A stretch of 64,000 bases of DNA from Siniperca chuatsi (GCF_020085105.1 NC_058052.1:15850233-15914232); one strand, 5' to 3'. Numbered from the stretch's first letter, positions 1 to 12,793 are shown. Program-made: numbers and translations. Notes: a model not told the origin generated them from the sequence alone.

Positions 1-84
1 CTCTTTATCACATGTTTAAAACTGGTGTCGAACTTTTGCAAAGGTTGTTGCATCGTCTTTTATCGTGTTTGTGTTTTGCTGCAG

Positions 85-3000
85 ACAGAGACGAGTGTGC
101 CCTGACCAACTACTGCATGCACAGATGTGTGAACACACAGGGCTCGTACTACTGTGAGTGCAACGCAGGTCACAAGTTGGCCAGCAACAACCACAGCTGT
201 GTTGGTAAGTCACTGAAAAGCCATGTGTACTCATGTGTCAGTGTGTGTTTGTGTGTACAACATCGAATTATAAAAACATTTTGCTTCAATGCTTTGTTAT
301 TCAGAGGCAGCTTGTGTTGGTGTGGATATTCGCCTAATCTGCTTAGTTGCCAGGCTGACTTTTAATAGATTTGGGCATGTCTTGTTACTTGCAAACTCAA
401 TGCAAATGATAAGAGTTTATAATAATAATCATAATAACCTTTATTTATATTGCGCTTTCTAAAACCTGATGTTTACAGATTGGTTTATTGTACATGCAAG
501 TAGAACAAAACCACACACCGGGGCAAAAGAGAATTATACATGATAAAACATAATAACATAACATAAAAGAGCATTGACAAATGCAATAACTAAAAATGCA
601 TGAATAAAACTGAGTTAAAGATATGATCAGGTGGATGTGCAGTGTATGTGCATTTTACAAAAGTCTAGTGTTAACACTCACCATGTTTCTCTCATTTCTC
701 AGTTTTCTCAGGATGCAGATATTTTAGGTCAGGAATAGCTTTAACAAAACAAACGGTGCACAAGATGTTGTTTTTTTATGCCTGGAAGCTCAGAGCTATC
801 ATGTGATTGACCATGCAACCTGAACCCACACAGCAAATCTCCTGCTGAAGTCAAAGGAAGTTATTGAAAATGTTGTGCTGTGACAGAGAGGTGTTTATCT
901 CTTAAAAATCCATCAAAACCCATGAGTTCAGCTGTGCTGAAACATGTGTATGTGTGTTTGTGCTGAATGTGTGCATACTGTATTACTGTATTTGTGTGTG
1001 TGTGTCTTTCTGCCTCCTTTTGACCTGAACTGGGGAAACCAAACTACAAACTTTCCCTACGGGAAATAAATGAGCCAATTAAATATTATTTATAGTTCCT
1101 GTTCTTTCTTAAAGTATAATTCCAGGTTTATTACCACTTGGGTCTTACTTACATAGTGTTGGCCATCATTCATATCCATTCTGATAACATTGTACTGACC
1201 ATACTGATTGCTGAGATCTGAGCACTCGGTAACGCTGTCACAATGACCTCAGGATAAAAAACAAGCGGTCAGATGATCAGACAGGTTGTAAACAAAACCA
1301 ACAGTTTAGCCCGATTATCTAAACCACTTTATTTGGAGGTAAAACTGAAAGGGCACATGAAATATCCTTATTATATCCATATGTGTAAAACATCTGCTTT
1401 TGTTCCAGATGTGAATGAATGTGACGTGCAGAGTCCCTGTCAGCACCACTGCTACAACCTGATTGGCTCCTTCCTCTGCCAGTGTGACCAGGGCTATGAG
1501 CTGGCACAAGACGCGGTCTCCTGCCAAGGTGGACACACACACGGGAACACACACATACATACAGTATATACATACACAGATATACAGATACAGATAAATG
1601 CATGTTTGTTAATGTGTACTTCCTCATACTCATTATTTATGTTTGTGTGTGTGTGTGTGCATATTTTTTGTACAGACATTGATGAATGCAGCTTCTCCAG
1701 CTACATGTGTCAGTACCAGTGTATTAACAGCCCAGGAAGTTACTCCTGTGAGTGCCCAGAGGGATATCAGCTCCAGGGAAACAGGATGTGTCAAGGTACT
1801 TCAGTCCTCCTTTTTCCTCTCCCTTTTCCTTTTTAATACCTTAGTTCCCAAGTGAGTCCTCTTCTCTTCCTCCTCTTCCTCAACTCTTTGAAGATAAGTG
1901 TTAAGAGGAACTTGATCATTCCTGATATCATCCACTATTCTACCTCTTAAACGGGAATGAAAGCCACTCTCGACCAGTACTGTCATGGAAAGAATGCAGA
2001 GGTTAGGCAACACAAACACAGCAAGTTTGTGTTGCCCTGCTAAGCCACCTCTGTGAATTTATATGCATGATGTTGGTTTCTTGAAGTGGATTTATTTGAA
2101 GCTCCGGCGCTCGCTCAAAGGGTGAGCTGTTATTTTTTCCTCTCCCCCTCGGTCAGGTGCAGGCTTTATAGGGGTAGCCATGAATCTGGCCAGTTGTGTC
2201 AGAGGGACCGTTTGGTGATGAATCCAGGTTGCTGTGCCAGAAATAGCCCTGTGGTTTGGGGCACGTTTGATGGGGTTATTTTCATGGTGCTGCAGGGAAA
2301 GAGCTGCAGTTAGGCCTGTGTGGGGTTGCATCGGGGGCTTCCCTCCACTACAGATCTGCAGGCTTCCCTCTTGTGTTTCCTTGTATATCCAAAACACCAT
2401 TCCCAAACTGTACATGTCCTGAACTTTGACTGTGTTTTCACAGCTCTGTTTCATGAAGCGTGTAGAGTTTGTGTGTGTTTTGGAAATGGGGGATACTAAT
2501 ATTGTCAACCAGCTATTTTTGATTATTCAATATTTTTTTTCTCTCTGTCACTCTGCCAATCACTAGACATAAATGAGTGTGAGACAGGGACCCATAACTG
2601 CCAAGATGATGACATGTGCTGGAACTATTACGGAGGCTTCCGCTGCTATCCCAGAAACCCCTGTGAGGCGCCTTATGCCAAAACCTCTGAAAAGTCAGTA
2701 AAAATCATCCAGTACTTTTGTTTCAGTATAATCAGTGCAGCCAGTTTCACAGAGATTGTCATAAATGTTGTGTGTTTGCAGTCGTTGTATCTGCCGCTCT
2801 CAGGCTGAGTGCCAGGGTCTCCCACCGTCAATTGTCTACAAATACATGAGCATCCAGGCGGACCGGACTGTGCCAGCGGACATCTTTCAGATTCAGGCCA
2901 CCAACATCTACGCCAACACACACAACACCTTCAGGATCAAAGCTGGGAATGAGGCAGGAGAATTTTTCCTGCGGGTAAGTCGATGGGAATACTTTTTTTG

Positions 3001-4109
3001 TGTTGCATGAAAAGCTGGGGAGGGTGTAACAGGTGATACTGGGCTAAGATTAAATGCTAAACTGTTACAGTGTCATGATGCTGTCATAATCTGCAGTTTC
3101 AAGCTAAATCCATTAAATTACTCACATATTCACATTATTATTATCCCCCTGACTCCACCTCGTACAGCACCTCTGTAACACAAAAGTTACAGTTATGCTC
3201 TGTCCCCCCATTTCCAGGATATTATTTAGCACTCTCTAAGCAAACAAGACTATAAGTCTACAGCCATGCTAGCAGCTCTGTTATGCTACACATAAGCTAA
3301 CAGAGCCATTTGAGCTAAATGGTAACGTCAGCATGCTAATGTTTAGCAGGTATAATGTTTACCATGTTCACCGTCTTAGTTTAGCATGCTAACATTTGCT
3401 AAGCTAGCAGTAAACAAAGTACAGCTGAGGCTGATGGGAATGTCATTAGAAAGTATTTAGTCAAAAACCAAAGTATCGGACACATTCAAATTTTGATCTG
3501 ATAACCAAAGTGAATAACCAAAGTTATTACAATTTATCCTTAGGGGAACATGTGTGTCTGTACCAACTTTAATAGCAATCTATCCAATAGTTGTCGAGAT
3601 ATTTCACTAAAAGCTAAAGAAGTCAACCTGCTGGTGGCACTGGATGAAAAGTCAGGGGATCATTAAAGTCAGTGGGATTCATCCTCTGGAGACAATGGAT
3701 GTCTGTACAAAATGTCATGGCAATCCATTTGATAGTTGTAGAGATAGGCCTACTTTAGTCTGGACCAAAGCGGTGGACTGGCTGTCCAATAGATAGAACC
3801 ACAACACTACCATGGCTAAAAACAACTGAAATAAATCTAATCCAATGTACTATACCTTACCAATGTTAAATTGTATCAAAAAAGATATGTGATAAGATAT
3901 GTGTGTATTCACATGCTTACATACTGTCTGATCATATTTTCTTGCAGCGTTCCAGCAATGTGAGTGCCATGCTGGTGCTAACCAAGCCGCTGTCAGGCCC
4001 CAGGGAGTACGTCGTGGACCTGGAGATGGTCACTCACCATCTGACCATGAACTACCGCTCCAGCTCACTGCTGCGGCTCACCATCATAGTCGGGCCCTAC
4101 GCCTTCTGA
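85..4109 (+). CDS. efemp1: EFEMP1-like short fibulin (fibulin-3 type), 3' part of gene
   Basis: Six exons are visible: 85-204, 1409-1528, 1676-1795, 2567-2693, 2782-2974 and 3948-4109 (stop TGA 4107-4109). Together they encode 279 residues. Human EFEMP1 has about 493, so the 5' exons lie left of the window. The first three exons are each 120 bp, phase 1-1, and each encodes one calcium-binding EGF module opening with D-x-D/N-E-C and carrying six cysteines. The fourth exon holds the last cbEGF ([22 protein letters not shown]). The final two exons form the fibulin C-terminal domain ([55 protein letters not shown]). Short fibulins are secreted and act in elastic-fibre and basement-membrane assembly. 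[21 protein letters not shown] and LTIIVGP favour EFEMP1, while NVSAML and GPREYV resemble EFEMP2, so a separate EFEMP1-related ohnolog is possible. Membership in the short-fibulin family is secure; the exact paralogue is less so. Confidence 0.85.
421..640. repeat. Dispersed retroposon-like fragment in fibulin intron
   Basis: An AATAAT-rich start is followed by TTTATTTATATTGCGCTTT, a block that recurs in many fish short interspersed elements and retroposon tails. It lies in the intron between the first two visible fibulin exons. The right boundary is uncertain. Confidence 0.4.
3241..3825 (+). repeat. Dispersed repeat family A, copy 1
   Basis: The left half is rich in GCTAAC/GCTAAT (AGCATGCTAATGTTTAGCAG, TTTAGCATGCTAACATTTGC). 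The right half carries conserved phrases (GATGAAAAGTCAGGGGATCA, CAATCCATTTGATAGTTGTA, CTGGACCAAAG). The same phrases recur near 8.7, 23.1, 42.5 and 60.0 kb, which makes this an interspersed family. No protein coding is visible. It sits in the last fibulin intron. Confidence 0.75.
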
Positions 4110-4416
4110 GCGCCGCAATTCCCAGCAGCCCACATAAGTCTGGTTCAGCAAACATAGCAGTGTAACACAGCAGATGCCTGTATCAGCATAACATACTGTA
4201 CATTTTCATACAATACATGCATACAACATATAACATAGGCTGTCCCAGACTCATACAGCAGTACAGCAGTTCCAATAGGCTTGCTCATGACAGATCAGCC
4301 CATACTGTAATGTGACCACTGGGCATCTTTTTCTCTCAAGGTGCCGCGAAGCATTGTGATGAAAGGTTTTAGTGTCCTGAGGAATCAAGCCCTGTGTTTC
4401 ATCAGCAGCACTTAAC

Positions 4417-4422
4417 AATAAA
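4417..4422 (+). other. Candidate polyadenylation signal of the fibulin gene
   Basis: AATAAA lies about 310 bp after the fibulin stop codon, in the expected orientation. It is the first canonical hexamer I saw downstream. The motif is common by chance, so the 3' end is inferred. Confidence 0.45.
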
Positions 4423-6233
4423 ACAATTTAAAGTTAAAACATTTTGGATTTAAAATGCCTGAAGAGGACATACGAAAGATGCTGGATGCAGCATTTTCAC
4501 TTGTAGTGGCTGTTTGCTCCTCACATACTAAAAACAATTGGGAATACAGCAGTGGCACTCAGGAAAAGAGGCCTAGTGGACACACTTCCTAACTGTGATG
4601 AATTTTTGATGCAGCTGTACCAACATTTATCACTTTGTTCATCCCAAAACTGCTTACAATAACCTGTGTGTGCATCAGTGAAGCACTATGTTGTAGGAAA
4701 GAGAGAACAATCACATTTTCTATATAAATGTACATGATAAATATCCAATATGAGCAGCTTTTGATACAAAAATAATTCACAGACCTTGTAAATCACAGCT
4801 TCTGTTGATAAATGTTGTAGGGGTTAGTGCTGCTGCGCTACACTGTTTGTGCACATTTCTGTATAGTTTTACTCATGAGTAATAATTTCCAGAGAAGTCC
4901 AGAACAGTTCAGAAGTGTAAAGGGAGGGAATTTGCCTGTGAGTTGAGAGAGTACTAAACTCCGTATGACAACAGGCTTGATGCTCGTAGACTTTAAGTCA
5001 TGTACATACCGAGGTAACAAATCCGTGTGTGTGTGTATGTTTGTGTGAGTGCGTGTGCCTGGCTGCTTTGTTTATGCATGCAAGCAAGCAAGTGAAAGTG
5101 TGAAACACAGAGGGAGAGAAAGGGAAAGAGCGAGAAAGAGCTTGTTCTCTGCCTCCAGGTTCGGTGGATGTGGTTGAGCTGTTTATGCGTTTCTGTGATG
5201 CCATCCTTCGCAGCCCTCGGTCACAGAGGCAATAACAGAGATCTTTGAACTCGAGAACACGCACAGGAAATGACGGCTTTCATAACACACCTTGGCCATT
5301 TGACCGCTCTTTGGTGCCACAGTGATTCTCCAGAGGAACAGCTGGGCTGTCTAATGTCGGTCCCAGTCAAGAAGTCACACTGGCACCAGGCTGGCTTGCG
5401 TGATAAACATAATTACAGTGCTTTGCCCTGTTGCTGGTTCGTGTGTGACACAGGGGATTATTAAAGTGTTAATACAATGCCACCACACTTTTTTGGCAGA
5501 ATGAGAAATCTTTCACTACCTGCATTGCCTTTCATGACTCCATGTGTCTGCTCTGGCTTATTGCTGAAACACTGTACACTGTAGACACACAGCACTGAAA
5601 ACCACATTGAAAACCAACATGTTGTCACCACTCAAGTGTGGAAAGGGATCCATCTTTTATGTGGTTTCAGCAGCGATCATGTCATAGTGCCTTAGAGGGT
5701 ATAAACACCAAAAAATGTAACACTAATCCTATCATTCATGCTGTCAAGACTGTTAACTTCCTTCATGGAAATGCCTTAATGTTTTTCGCTTCTATTTAAA
5801 ATATATTTTTGTCATATGTATCTTATAGTGATTGTACTCTGAAGAGCAAAAGTTATATTGTTGCATAAAATATGATGGATAAATGGGGCTTGATCGTTCT
5901 GTTTTTTTATATCCAACAGAGCAGAGAAACAACAACAAACCTGTGAAAACTGACCATAAGAAATGCTGCTCTGCACAGTGCCTGTACCAAAGTGAACAAG
6001 ATTTGACTTCAAGTACAGTATAATGGAAAATGCAGCGGCTGTGTGAAATGCTCTGCTGCTCTTCCCATGCATTTGGGAAAACGTGAGGATGATTTCATCT
6101 GTATATGACAATGATAAATGCAGTGACCATGATGCCCTAGCCATCACATCTATCATATTTAAAGAGATCCAGAGGGGATATAGTAATATAGTATGTTGAG
6201 TTAATGTTTGCTGAGGGACAAATGTGAATCCTG

Positions 6234-6255
6234 CACACACACACACACACACACA
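6234..6255. repeat. (CA)n microsatellite
   Basis: An uninterrupted CA dinucleotide run of about 11 units lies in the spacer upstream of mark1. Confidence 0.9.
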
Positions 6256-7178
6256 ACATATTTAGATCTGTAATTGGTTGGGAGTGGTTTTATGGTAAGT
6301 TGTTACTCAATCATTCTGCTGTCTAGAGCTTTAGTCAGAGCAGTGTTGGGATGTGTAAGATGATACATGATGTGTCATTGCTCCCCTAACCCCATCTTCA
6401 GCTCCCCACTCACTGGAGCTCTGTGTTTTTGCTGTCCGTGCATGATTCAACCCCCAGGAGAAAACATTGCTCACCCACTTTTTCTGTGACTCAACCATGC
6501 GCTGAACTTACTAAGAGCAACATTTTCAGGTTCTTGATTAATATTCCACTCAGGGTAACGGCGAAGATAATTAACTTAATCTCCCTGCATATAGCTAGAC
6601 ATTTCATTAATCACTGTTAGATGTATTAAATAGATCAAAGCCCAAGCCATTGGCTGAAGTTCACAGAAAAGAAAAAAAGTCAGGAAAGTTCAGAAAGTTG
6701 AATGTTTGTTACCCTCTGTCATCTCTTCACCACATTATCCCAATGATGCAATAACTGTCCTCTATTTTTTAAAACAAACTGTTTTTATACCCTGAATTTG
6801 TTTGGGATCAGATTATCACAGTATGTAATTACTGCCGCTAGGGGTCTCTCAATCAAAACAATAACAAAAGGCGGACTTTGATGAGGTTGTGAAGTAGAGT
6901 TGTCTTCATTGTTAAACAACCACCATTGCCGATGAAAATCTATCTAACTTGACTTCGCGTCTGATCTAACTTCGGCAGAAATCATGTTCACGGACGAGGT
7001 AATGTATTAAAGTTTTACAGCGACAAAACGCGCAGAAAACGACAACAAGTAATCGTTCTCCACCAGGAGTGAGCAATACAACAATAATAAACAATAGAGT
7101 GGCGAATTAGCTAGTTCGCCGACTTTCTTCCTCACTCCCTGACGTTTCATCTGTTTTCCGTGTTTCCCGGAAGTTATA

Positions 7179-8155
7179 GCAACTAGAGGCAAGTTTGTAT
7201 CTCTGCAGACCGGAGACTTTGAGAGGGCGTGGTAACTGTCAATCACCTTTTAATTCAGCGAATCACTTCACAGTATTTATTTAGTTTATTTTATTGTTTT
7301 TATGTATTTTAATTATTTTATATTTTATCATTCACTGTGGTATTTTATTTCTCTCTCTGTGAAGCACTTTGTACTTTGTTTTGATAAGTGCTCTATAAAT
7401 AAAGTTTTATTTATTTATTATAAGGGGGGAGGTACTCAAACAACTCACGCTCCATTGAATCCAGAAAACGTGTTCTTGGTTTGGATTATCAAAGGACAAT
7501 GGATCATAGATGTTTGTTTCTGGCTTCCAGCATTAGCTAGTGAGCCTTCATTTTCCCAGGATCGTGCCCGGTGGGCGGAGTAAGGGTCCAGGTCCAACTG
7601 CGGCCCTCCCTCCTGAGGCCACTGGTTCTGTGAGCCAACGGGGTTTGAGCATGCGTAGTAGGGTTCCAAAATCTGTTTCTGAACAAATTTGAGACATTAG
7701 CTTACAGTTTACTGCGTACAGCCTGTGGTAGCTCATTAGCCGCCAGCGTCTAGCTTTCCAACAAAAGTTGTGGCTGTGTGATTTATAAAATGAGCAGTGG
7801 TGAAAAGTTACTATATTCTGTTATGATCAAAAGTTCCACTTTAAAATGTTGATTAAAAACGTTGCTGTCTGTTGCTGTCTTTTGACTAGAGCTGAAAGAT
7901 TATTAAGATCTAAACATTGAGAAACAAGGCAGCTTTGCTTCTTCATGTGGAACCTCCCCCTTCTCCCTATGAGAAAGATGATTAGCGAATTAAAAACTGA
8001 TTGACAACTGGTCCAGGCTGCTTATTGGTAAAATTCGTTTTTGATTGACAGTGGATTGTAAGCCTCTGATTGGCCAAATAAAAAAAATTATTGACAGTTA
8101 CCCCGCCCATTCAAAGTCTCCGGTCTGCAGTGATACTGCTACTCACTAGAGGGGG
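7179..8155. mobile_element. Inverted-repeat element with arms about 70 bp, probably a rearranged DNA transposon
   Basis: The left arm (about 7179-7251) contains CTGCAGACCGGAGACTTTGA followed by a GGTAACTGTCAAT block. The right arm (about 8085-8155) is its reverse complement, with CAAAGTCTCCGGTCTGCAG preceded by ATTGACAGTTACC. CTAGAG-type flanks match in both arms. About 830 bp separate them, including a retroposon-like tail. The inverted arms are seen directly; a transposon origin is inferred. Confidence 0.6.
7345..7422 (+). repeat. Retroposon 3' tail-like segment
   Basis: GTGAAGCACTTTGTACTTTG followed by GTGCTCTATAAATAAAGTTT and a short ATTT tail resembles the recurrent 3' end of fish retroposons. 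It lies between the arms of the inverted-repeat element, so it probably inserted later. Confidence 0.5.
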
Positions 8156-8659
8156 AAAAGGCGATATGACGCCATTGACAGGTGACCAAATGAAACGCAC
8201 CATTACCTTGAGTAAAATTACAGATTTCTCTGGGTTTGAACATTGTTGGAAACACTTGGGATAATGTCAGTACACAACTTAACAAAATATATAACATAGG
8301 TCTAGTCAATTTTTAGACATTTTAATGCGGAAATGTAACATATTATGCTTTTAAGGTAACCCATCATTTCAGTTTAAATTGTGATTTTGTGTGTTTTTTG
8401 TGGTACTGACAATAAAAACAAAGACATTTGCAATTAATTCAGTTACCACAAAATAATTGCTAGTGAACTTCTGGGCCCCTGAGGGTCTGGGCACCAGAGC
8501 AGCTGCCTGCTTTACCTCGTTGGTAACTCAGCCTTGATTACACACACATACAGTATGCAGTATATGATACCAAGAAGATGAAACCATGTACGTTTTATTG
8601 TGTTTTTATGTCTTTTGTGATGCCCACCAAAAAGGTAATAACACACCAAAATGAATGAA

Positions 8660-8925
8660 TGTCTGTACCAACTTCCAATTGTTGTCGAGACATTTTACTA
8701 AAAGCCAAAAAAGTCAACCTGCTGATGGTGCTAGATGAAAAGTCAGAGGATCACCAAAATCGATAGAATTCATCCTCTGAGGACCATGACTGATGTCTGT
8801 ACAAGACAGCATCTTAATCCATACACTAGTTGTTAAGATATTTCAGTCAGGACCAAAGTAGTGGACCGACCGACCAACATTGCCATCCCTACAGCCGGTG
8901 TGGCTGCTAGTGTGGCTAAAAACAC
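8660..8925 (+). repeat. Dispersed repeat family A, copy 2 (right half only)
   Basis: It shares with copy 1 the blocks AATTGTTGTCGAGACATTTT, GATGAAAAGTCAGAGGATCA and ATTCATCCTCTGAGGACCAT, and ends at a GTGTGGCTAAAAAC segment. The GCTAAC-rich left half is absent, so this copy is 5' truncated. Confidence 0.7.
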
Positions 8926-10614
8926 AGAAAAAATAAAGAATAAAACAAAACCCACAAATGGTATGGTGAAACAGTCTTTACAGTGTAGCAGAACTACATT
9001 CATTTAGACATTAATTGGCCTCAGACTTATACAGGTTTAAACCCAAGGCCTACATCACAAAAATGTTGTTGAAACTCTAGTGATTAATCACTTCTCACTG
9101 GGAAATCACTCACAATCACTTCATAGTGTGCAGTTACTTTATGTTCTCCTCGGCCTGTCTTGAGCTCTTTCAGAGTGGGTGTCAGGGAGCGAGGTAAGAG
9201 GTGTTTTAATGGCGAAAGAGAGTGCATGAAGAGGTGAGAAATGAGTAGTTTATTGGATGGCATTTGAGATCGGAAAGACATAATGGGATGAGGTCACTTG
9301 TTAACACTGGCAAAAAGTGCCACATGAGGGTGGCATAACCACACAAGGGCATTCACAGGGAGACACACTTACACATACATGCACGCCACTCAAGAAATCA
9401 CTCTCAAGGAAACAAGAAAATACATACGTCAAACAAATTAGCAGAGCCACCCGCCCATGTGTTCATGTTTGTGTATGTAAATTGTGAACTCTGCTGGTAT
9501 GGTATGCGGCCTGGTGCCACTGCATGTGGCTATTGAACACGTGCCAGGTCGTAAACACTGCCTGCCTGGTGCCCGACCACAGATGTCGTTTCAATCAGCC
9601 TTCAGTCAGGCTGAAAAATAAATCCTGGAGGTCCATACCTGCGTGATTACATTCTCTAATTATAGTTTGGAGCAGTAACTCTGAGATGACTAAACGAGAC
9701 GGGCCCTCAGGGTGTTGTGAATGTAATTATATCCTGACAATTAATAGCCCGTTCCTCAGAGAAGTTTGTTATATGATGACGTACCTGGCCGTTTTTAGCT
9801 CGCCAGGGAAGCCTTTGAATTATGACATAATTACAAGGGAAAACATGATATACTAGGATGATAATTATCCCCAAGTACAGTAACAGTAAATAGCATTGCC
9901 TTTTATGATACAAGTTCATATCAGGGAAAAAGTTTATATTTCTCTTTAGAGGGCCTGCTACACAGTGTAATGTTTATCATTAGCTGCCGGGTCGAAAGAG
10001 GAAATATCTTCAACCTGGAGTGCATCATGTTAGGCCATGCTAGTTCTATGGAAGTGTTGCTTTATTCAGAGGAGGCTTGATCTGGTGCTATAGTGCTGAG
10101 TATACACACACATACTAGCAAAGCAACATATATCTAAGTAATGCATGCAAATAGTGGAAGACTAATTAACACACTTCTTCACATTAAGAGAGGCACATGT
10201 GAAAAGGACATTCTGCAAGAAAATGTATTGCTTTTTATGTTTTTGGGAGTACATGAAGAATGCAAGTCAAAGAGATGAGTTAAGATGTACTATCTACCAC
10301 TCTCCCACCGCTACCACACTGTGAGGAAGGAGTAGCTTGTGTGTGCAATTGTCCCTATTGTCCATCCACACAAGTGTTTTCACTTGTCAGGACTGTATAG
10401 GCATGTTCAGACTAGCTTAATTTGCATCTCTCTCAATCTCCTGTTAGTTTTGTTGCACCTTTTAGGGCAGGGTAACTTACACCTTTATCATAGTTAATAT
10501 ACTTTATTGAACTCACATTATTCCCAGTATAGCTCTGCCCAACTTCAACCTGAGCAGAGGTGTAATCAGCCATGATAAATGAAAACACCTGTGTGGGTGT
10601 GCAGGGCCTTTAAA

Positions 10615-10893
10615 ATAGGCCTTTTTCACAGAAGGCATTTTAACATGTCATATTGGAAAAAACAGGTGTAAATAATAAAATTAATGATTAATAATAATAA
10701 CAACAATAATAATAAAATTAATGAAGGCTGAATTCCATTTAGGTGCTTCAGTTTGAGGGTCCTGGTATCGTTCATGCTGTCACTCTCATGGCTAACTGGG
10801 ACACTTGAATAGAACAGAGCGACCGTTAATGTTATCAATAACACCTGTGCTTTTGCTGCAATGACAAGTATTGGACTACTGGAGTGGCCTTTG
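10615..10893. mobile_element. Short DNA-transposon-like repeat family D, copy 1
   Basis: It begins ATAGGCCTTTTTCACA and ends near GGAGTGGCC, so GGCC-centred ends face each other. The body closely matches 63321-63574 (GGCTGAATTCCATTTA, CGTTAATGTTATCAATAACA, AACACCTGTGC). An AATAAT-rich expansion inside this copy is absent from the other. No coding capacity is visible, consistent with a non-autonomous element. Confidence 0.65.
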
Positions 10894-11240
10894 AGATGAA
10901 CTAAGTAGCTAGCCAAAAAGAGAAAGCAAATATCATGGTAGAGGAGGATGCCAAAATGATATTTACAACCTGGCAACCCAAACGTTCATCTTGTTAACGA
11001 TCTAGTACTGATCTATTAATCATTACAAATTATTTAATAAAGCTTAGGCTAGAAAGTGAAAACTGACTGATTCTGGAGTGATGGAGGTTGGGTCTGCCGG
11101 GTGGGCTCTGATTGGTTCAAAGTCAAGGTGAAGCAGGAAATAGTTTGAGGGAGATAATTCTAAAAGGAACGTCACTGCTGATGGGGGGCTTCCTCACACA
11201 CATGCTACTCTCTCCTTCATACCCAGCTGCAGTTCACCAT

Positions 11241-11600
11241 TAAAGGATAAGTTCACAATTTTTCAAGTCTGTCTTAAAACAATAGTCAGGTGCCCGTAAA
11301 AACTTTGGAACAGGTTTTGCTTGCTGTAATCATTCCTCCTGTTCATACTGGCCATTAAGAGATCCATGCCTAATGGGATTTCAATGAAAGCGATGGGGGA
11401 CAAAATCCACAATCCTGTGTAAAAATATATTAAAAAGTTTATTTGAAGCTAATATGAGGCTTCAGTAATCTGAGTTAGACAAAGTAAGTGGATATCTTCA
11501 GTGGCAGAAAACAATCCAACAAAACATGGTGAAAAGACTGAAATCTTGAGATTCTCACTTACACCCATTGCTCCCAGTCCACTTCCATCTCTGCTGCCCT
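11241..11600 (+). repeat. Dispersed repeat beginning AAAGGATAAGTTCACAATTT
   Basis: The opening AAAGGATAAGTTCACAATTT followed by TCAAGTCTGTCTTAAAAC is a phrase I recognise as recurrent in teleost genomes. The segment continues through GTTCATACTGGCCATTAAGA and fades near 11.6 kb. Only one copy is in the window and the boundaries are approximate. Confidence 0.5.
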
Positions 11601-12325
11601 GTTAGCTCACATCTCCCCTGGATTTTCAAGCCTTGTCATATTTTCCACTTCCCTGCCATCCCTCCCAGTGCAACATGGGAGAAATCGAGAGAGCGAGTAG
11701 GCTACATGATGTGTGTGTACTGTATGTAGCTTGTGTCAGCACATGCATGTGTGACAGCGATGAAGACAGGCAGGTGAGTGGAGGCCAAGGGTGGGTGCGG
11801 GCTCTTGACCTGCCAGTCAGTAATACTTTTCCTCAGGTTGAGGTGTGCTCACCGGGAGGGTGTGTTACTGCTGGAAAGCTCTGTAATGAACAGAAGGCTG
11901 GCTCTCTGCCTGATCAAATTCCACCGCAGCCTCATATCTATCTTGCCTTCCAAAAATGTTCAGCATACCAGTGGGTTTTATTGACTTGTCAGAGCAGACA
12001 GCAGAGTGCAAGCTCTGCCTTGTAAGGTGTGCAGTTAACAGGTTTCTAAAGCAGCAATGTCTTTCTATTTGTGATACCTTTTGTGTTTTTAGCTAGAACT
12101 AGGACAGTGGTAAATCAGACTTCAGACTTGGACTGTATTTATCCAAACTGGACTCATGTTGGCACATTTAACAACACTTATGGTTGTTTTGAAGGTATTT
12201 CCAGAATCCTTAAAGACTCTTCAAACCATCTGGATGAAAACATATGCTGTCTGCTGCATGATAAAAAAATATTTTTAACCCTTTTTGCAAGCTGTGACTC
12301 CTGCCAGCATGATACAAATCTTTGC

Positions 12326-12793
12326 TTAAAGAGGAACTCCACCGATGTTATGTATTAAAGTCTGTTTACAGGTCTTTGGGAGAACTACTGCATATGTGAA
12401 AAAAGTTGTATAAAGCCTTTTGTGGCTACAGAAGGAGCTGTGTGAAGTCTGATAAATTGCCTCAAGTAATGTCACTTGAGTTAGTTGAAAAATTTGAAAA
12501 AAGAAAGAAATTGTGAGCTTACCAGACCTCTGTGGCCCGCCCTCACCTCATCTCGCTTAAAGTGAGCAGTTTGAGGTTACATTAGCCGCTACTAGCATAA
12601 CATGCCAGAATCTCTGACTGAATTGAGTTGCATTGTGGGTAATGTAGGTGCCAGGTTTTGACAAGGACAATGAATACATAGAATAAAAAAGATGATATCT
12701 CTGGTTCTGCTGCATCGATTTTGATATTTCATCCATTGTGAGTCCGACAGTGCTGTAAAAGTGCAATTCAAAATCGGTGGAGTACTCTTTTAA
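12326..12793. mobile_element. TTAA-flanked miniature inverted-repeat transposon
   Basis: The left end TTAAAGAGGAACTCCACCGA is matched by the inverted right end, whose complement reads TTAAAAGAGTACTCCACCGA. The ends are about 20 bp and about 450 bp apart, and both border TTAA. The interior lacks a meaningful open frame. TTAA target sites are typical of piggyBac-type and some other cut-and-paste elements, so a non-autonomous MITE is the likeliest reading. Confidence 0.75.

Noticed and set aside
11633-12025. Plus-strand open frame of about 130 codons
   Set aside because: No recognisable motif, no splice context, and it lies at the edge of repeat sequence in the spacer. Length alone is not enough in a 64-kb window.
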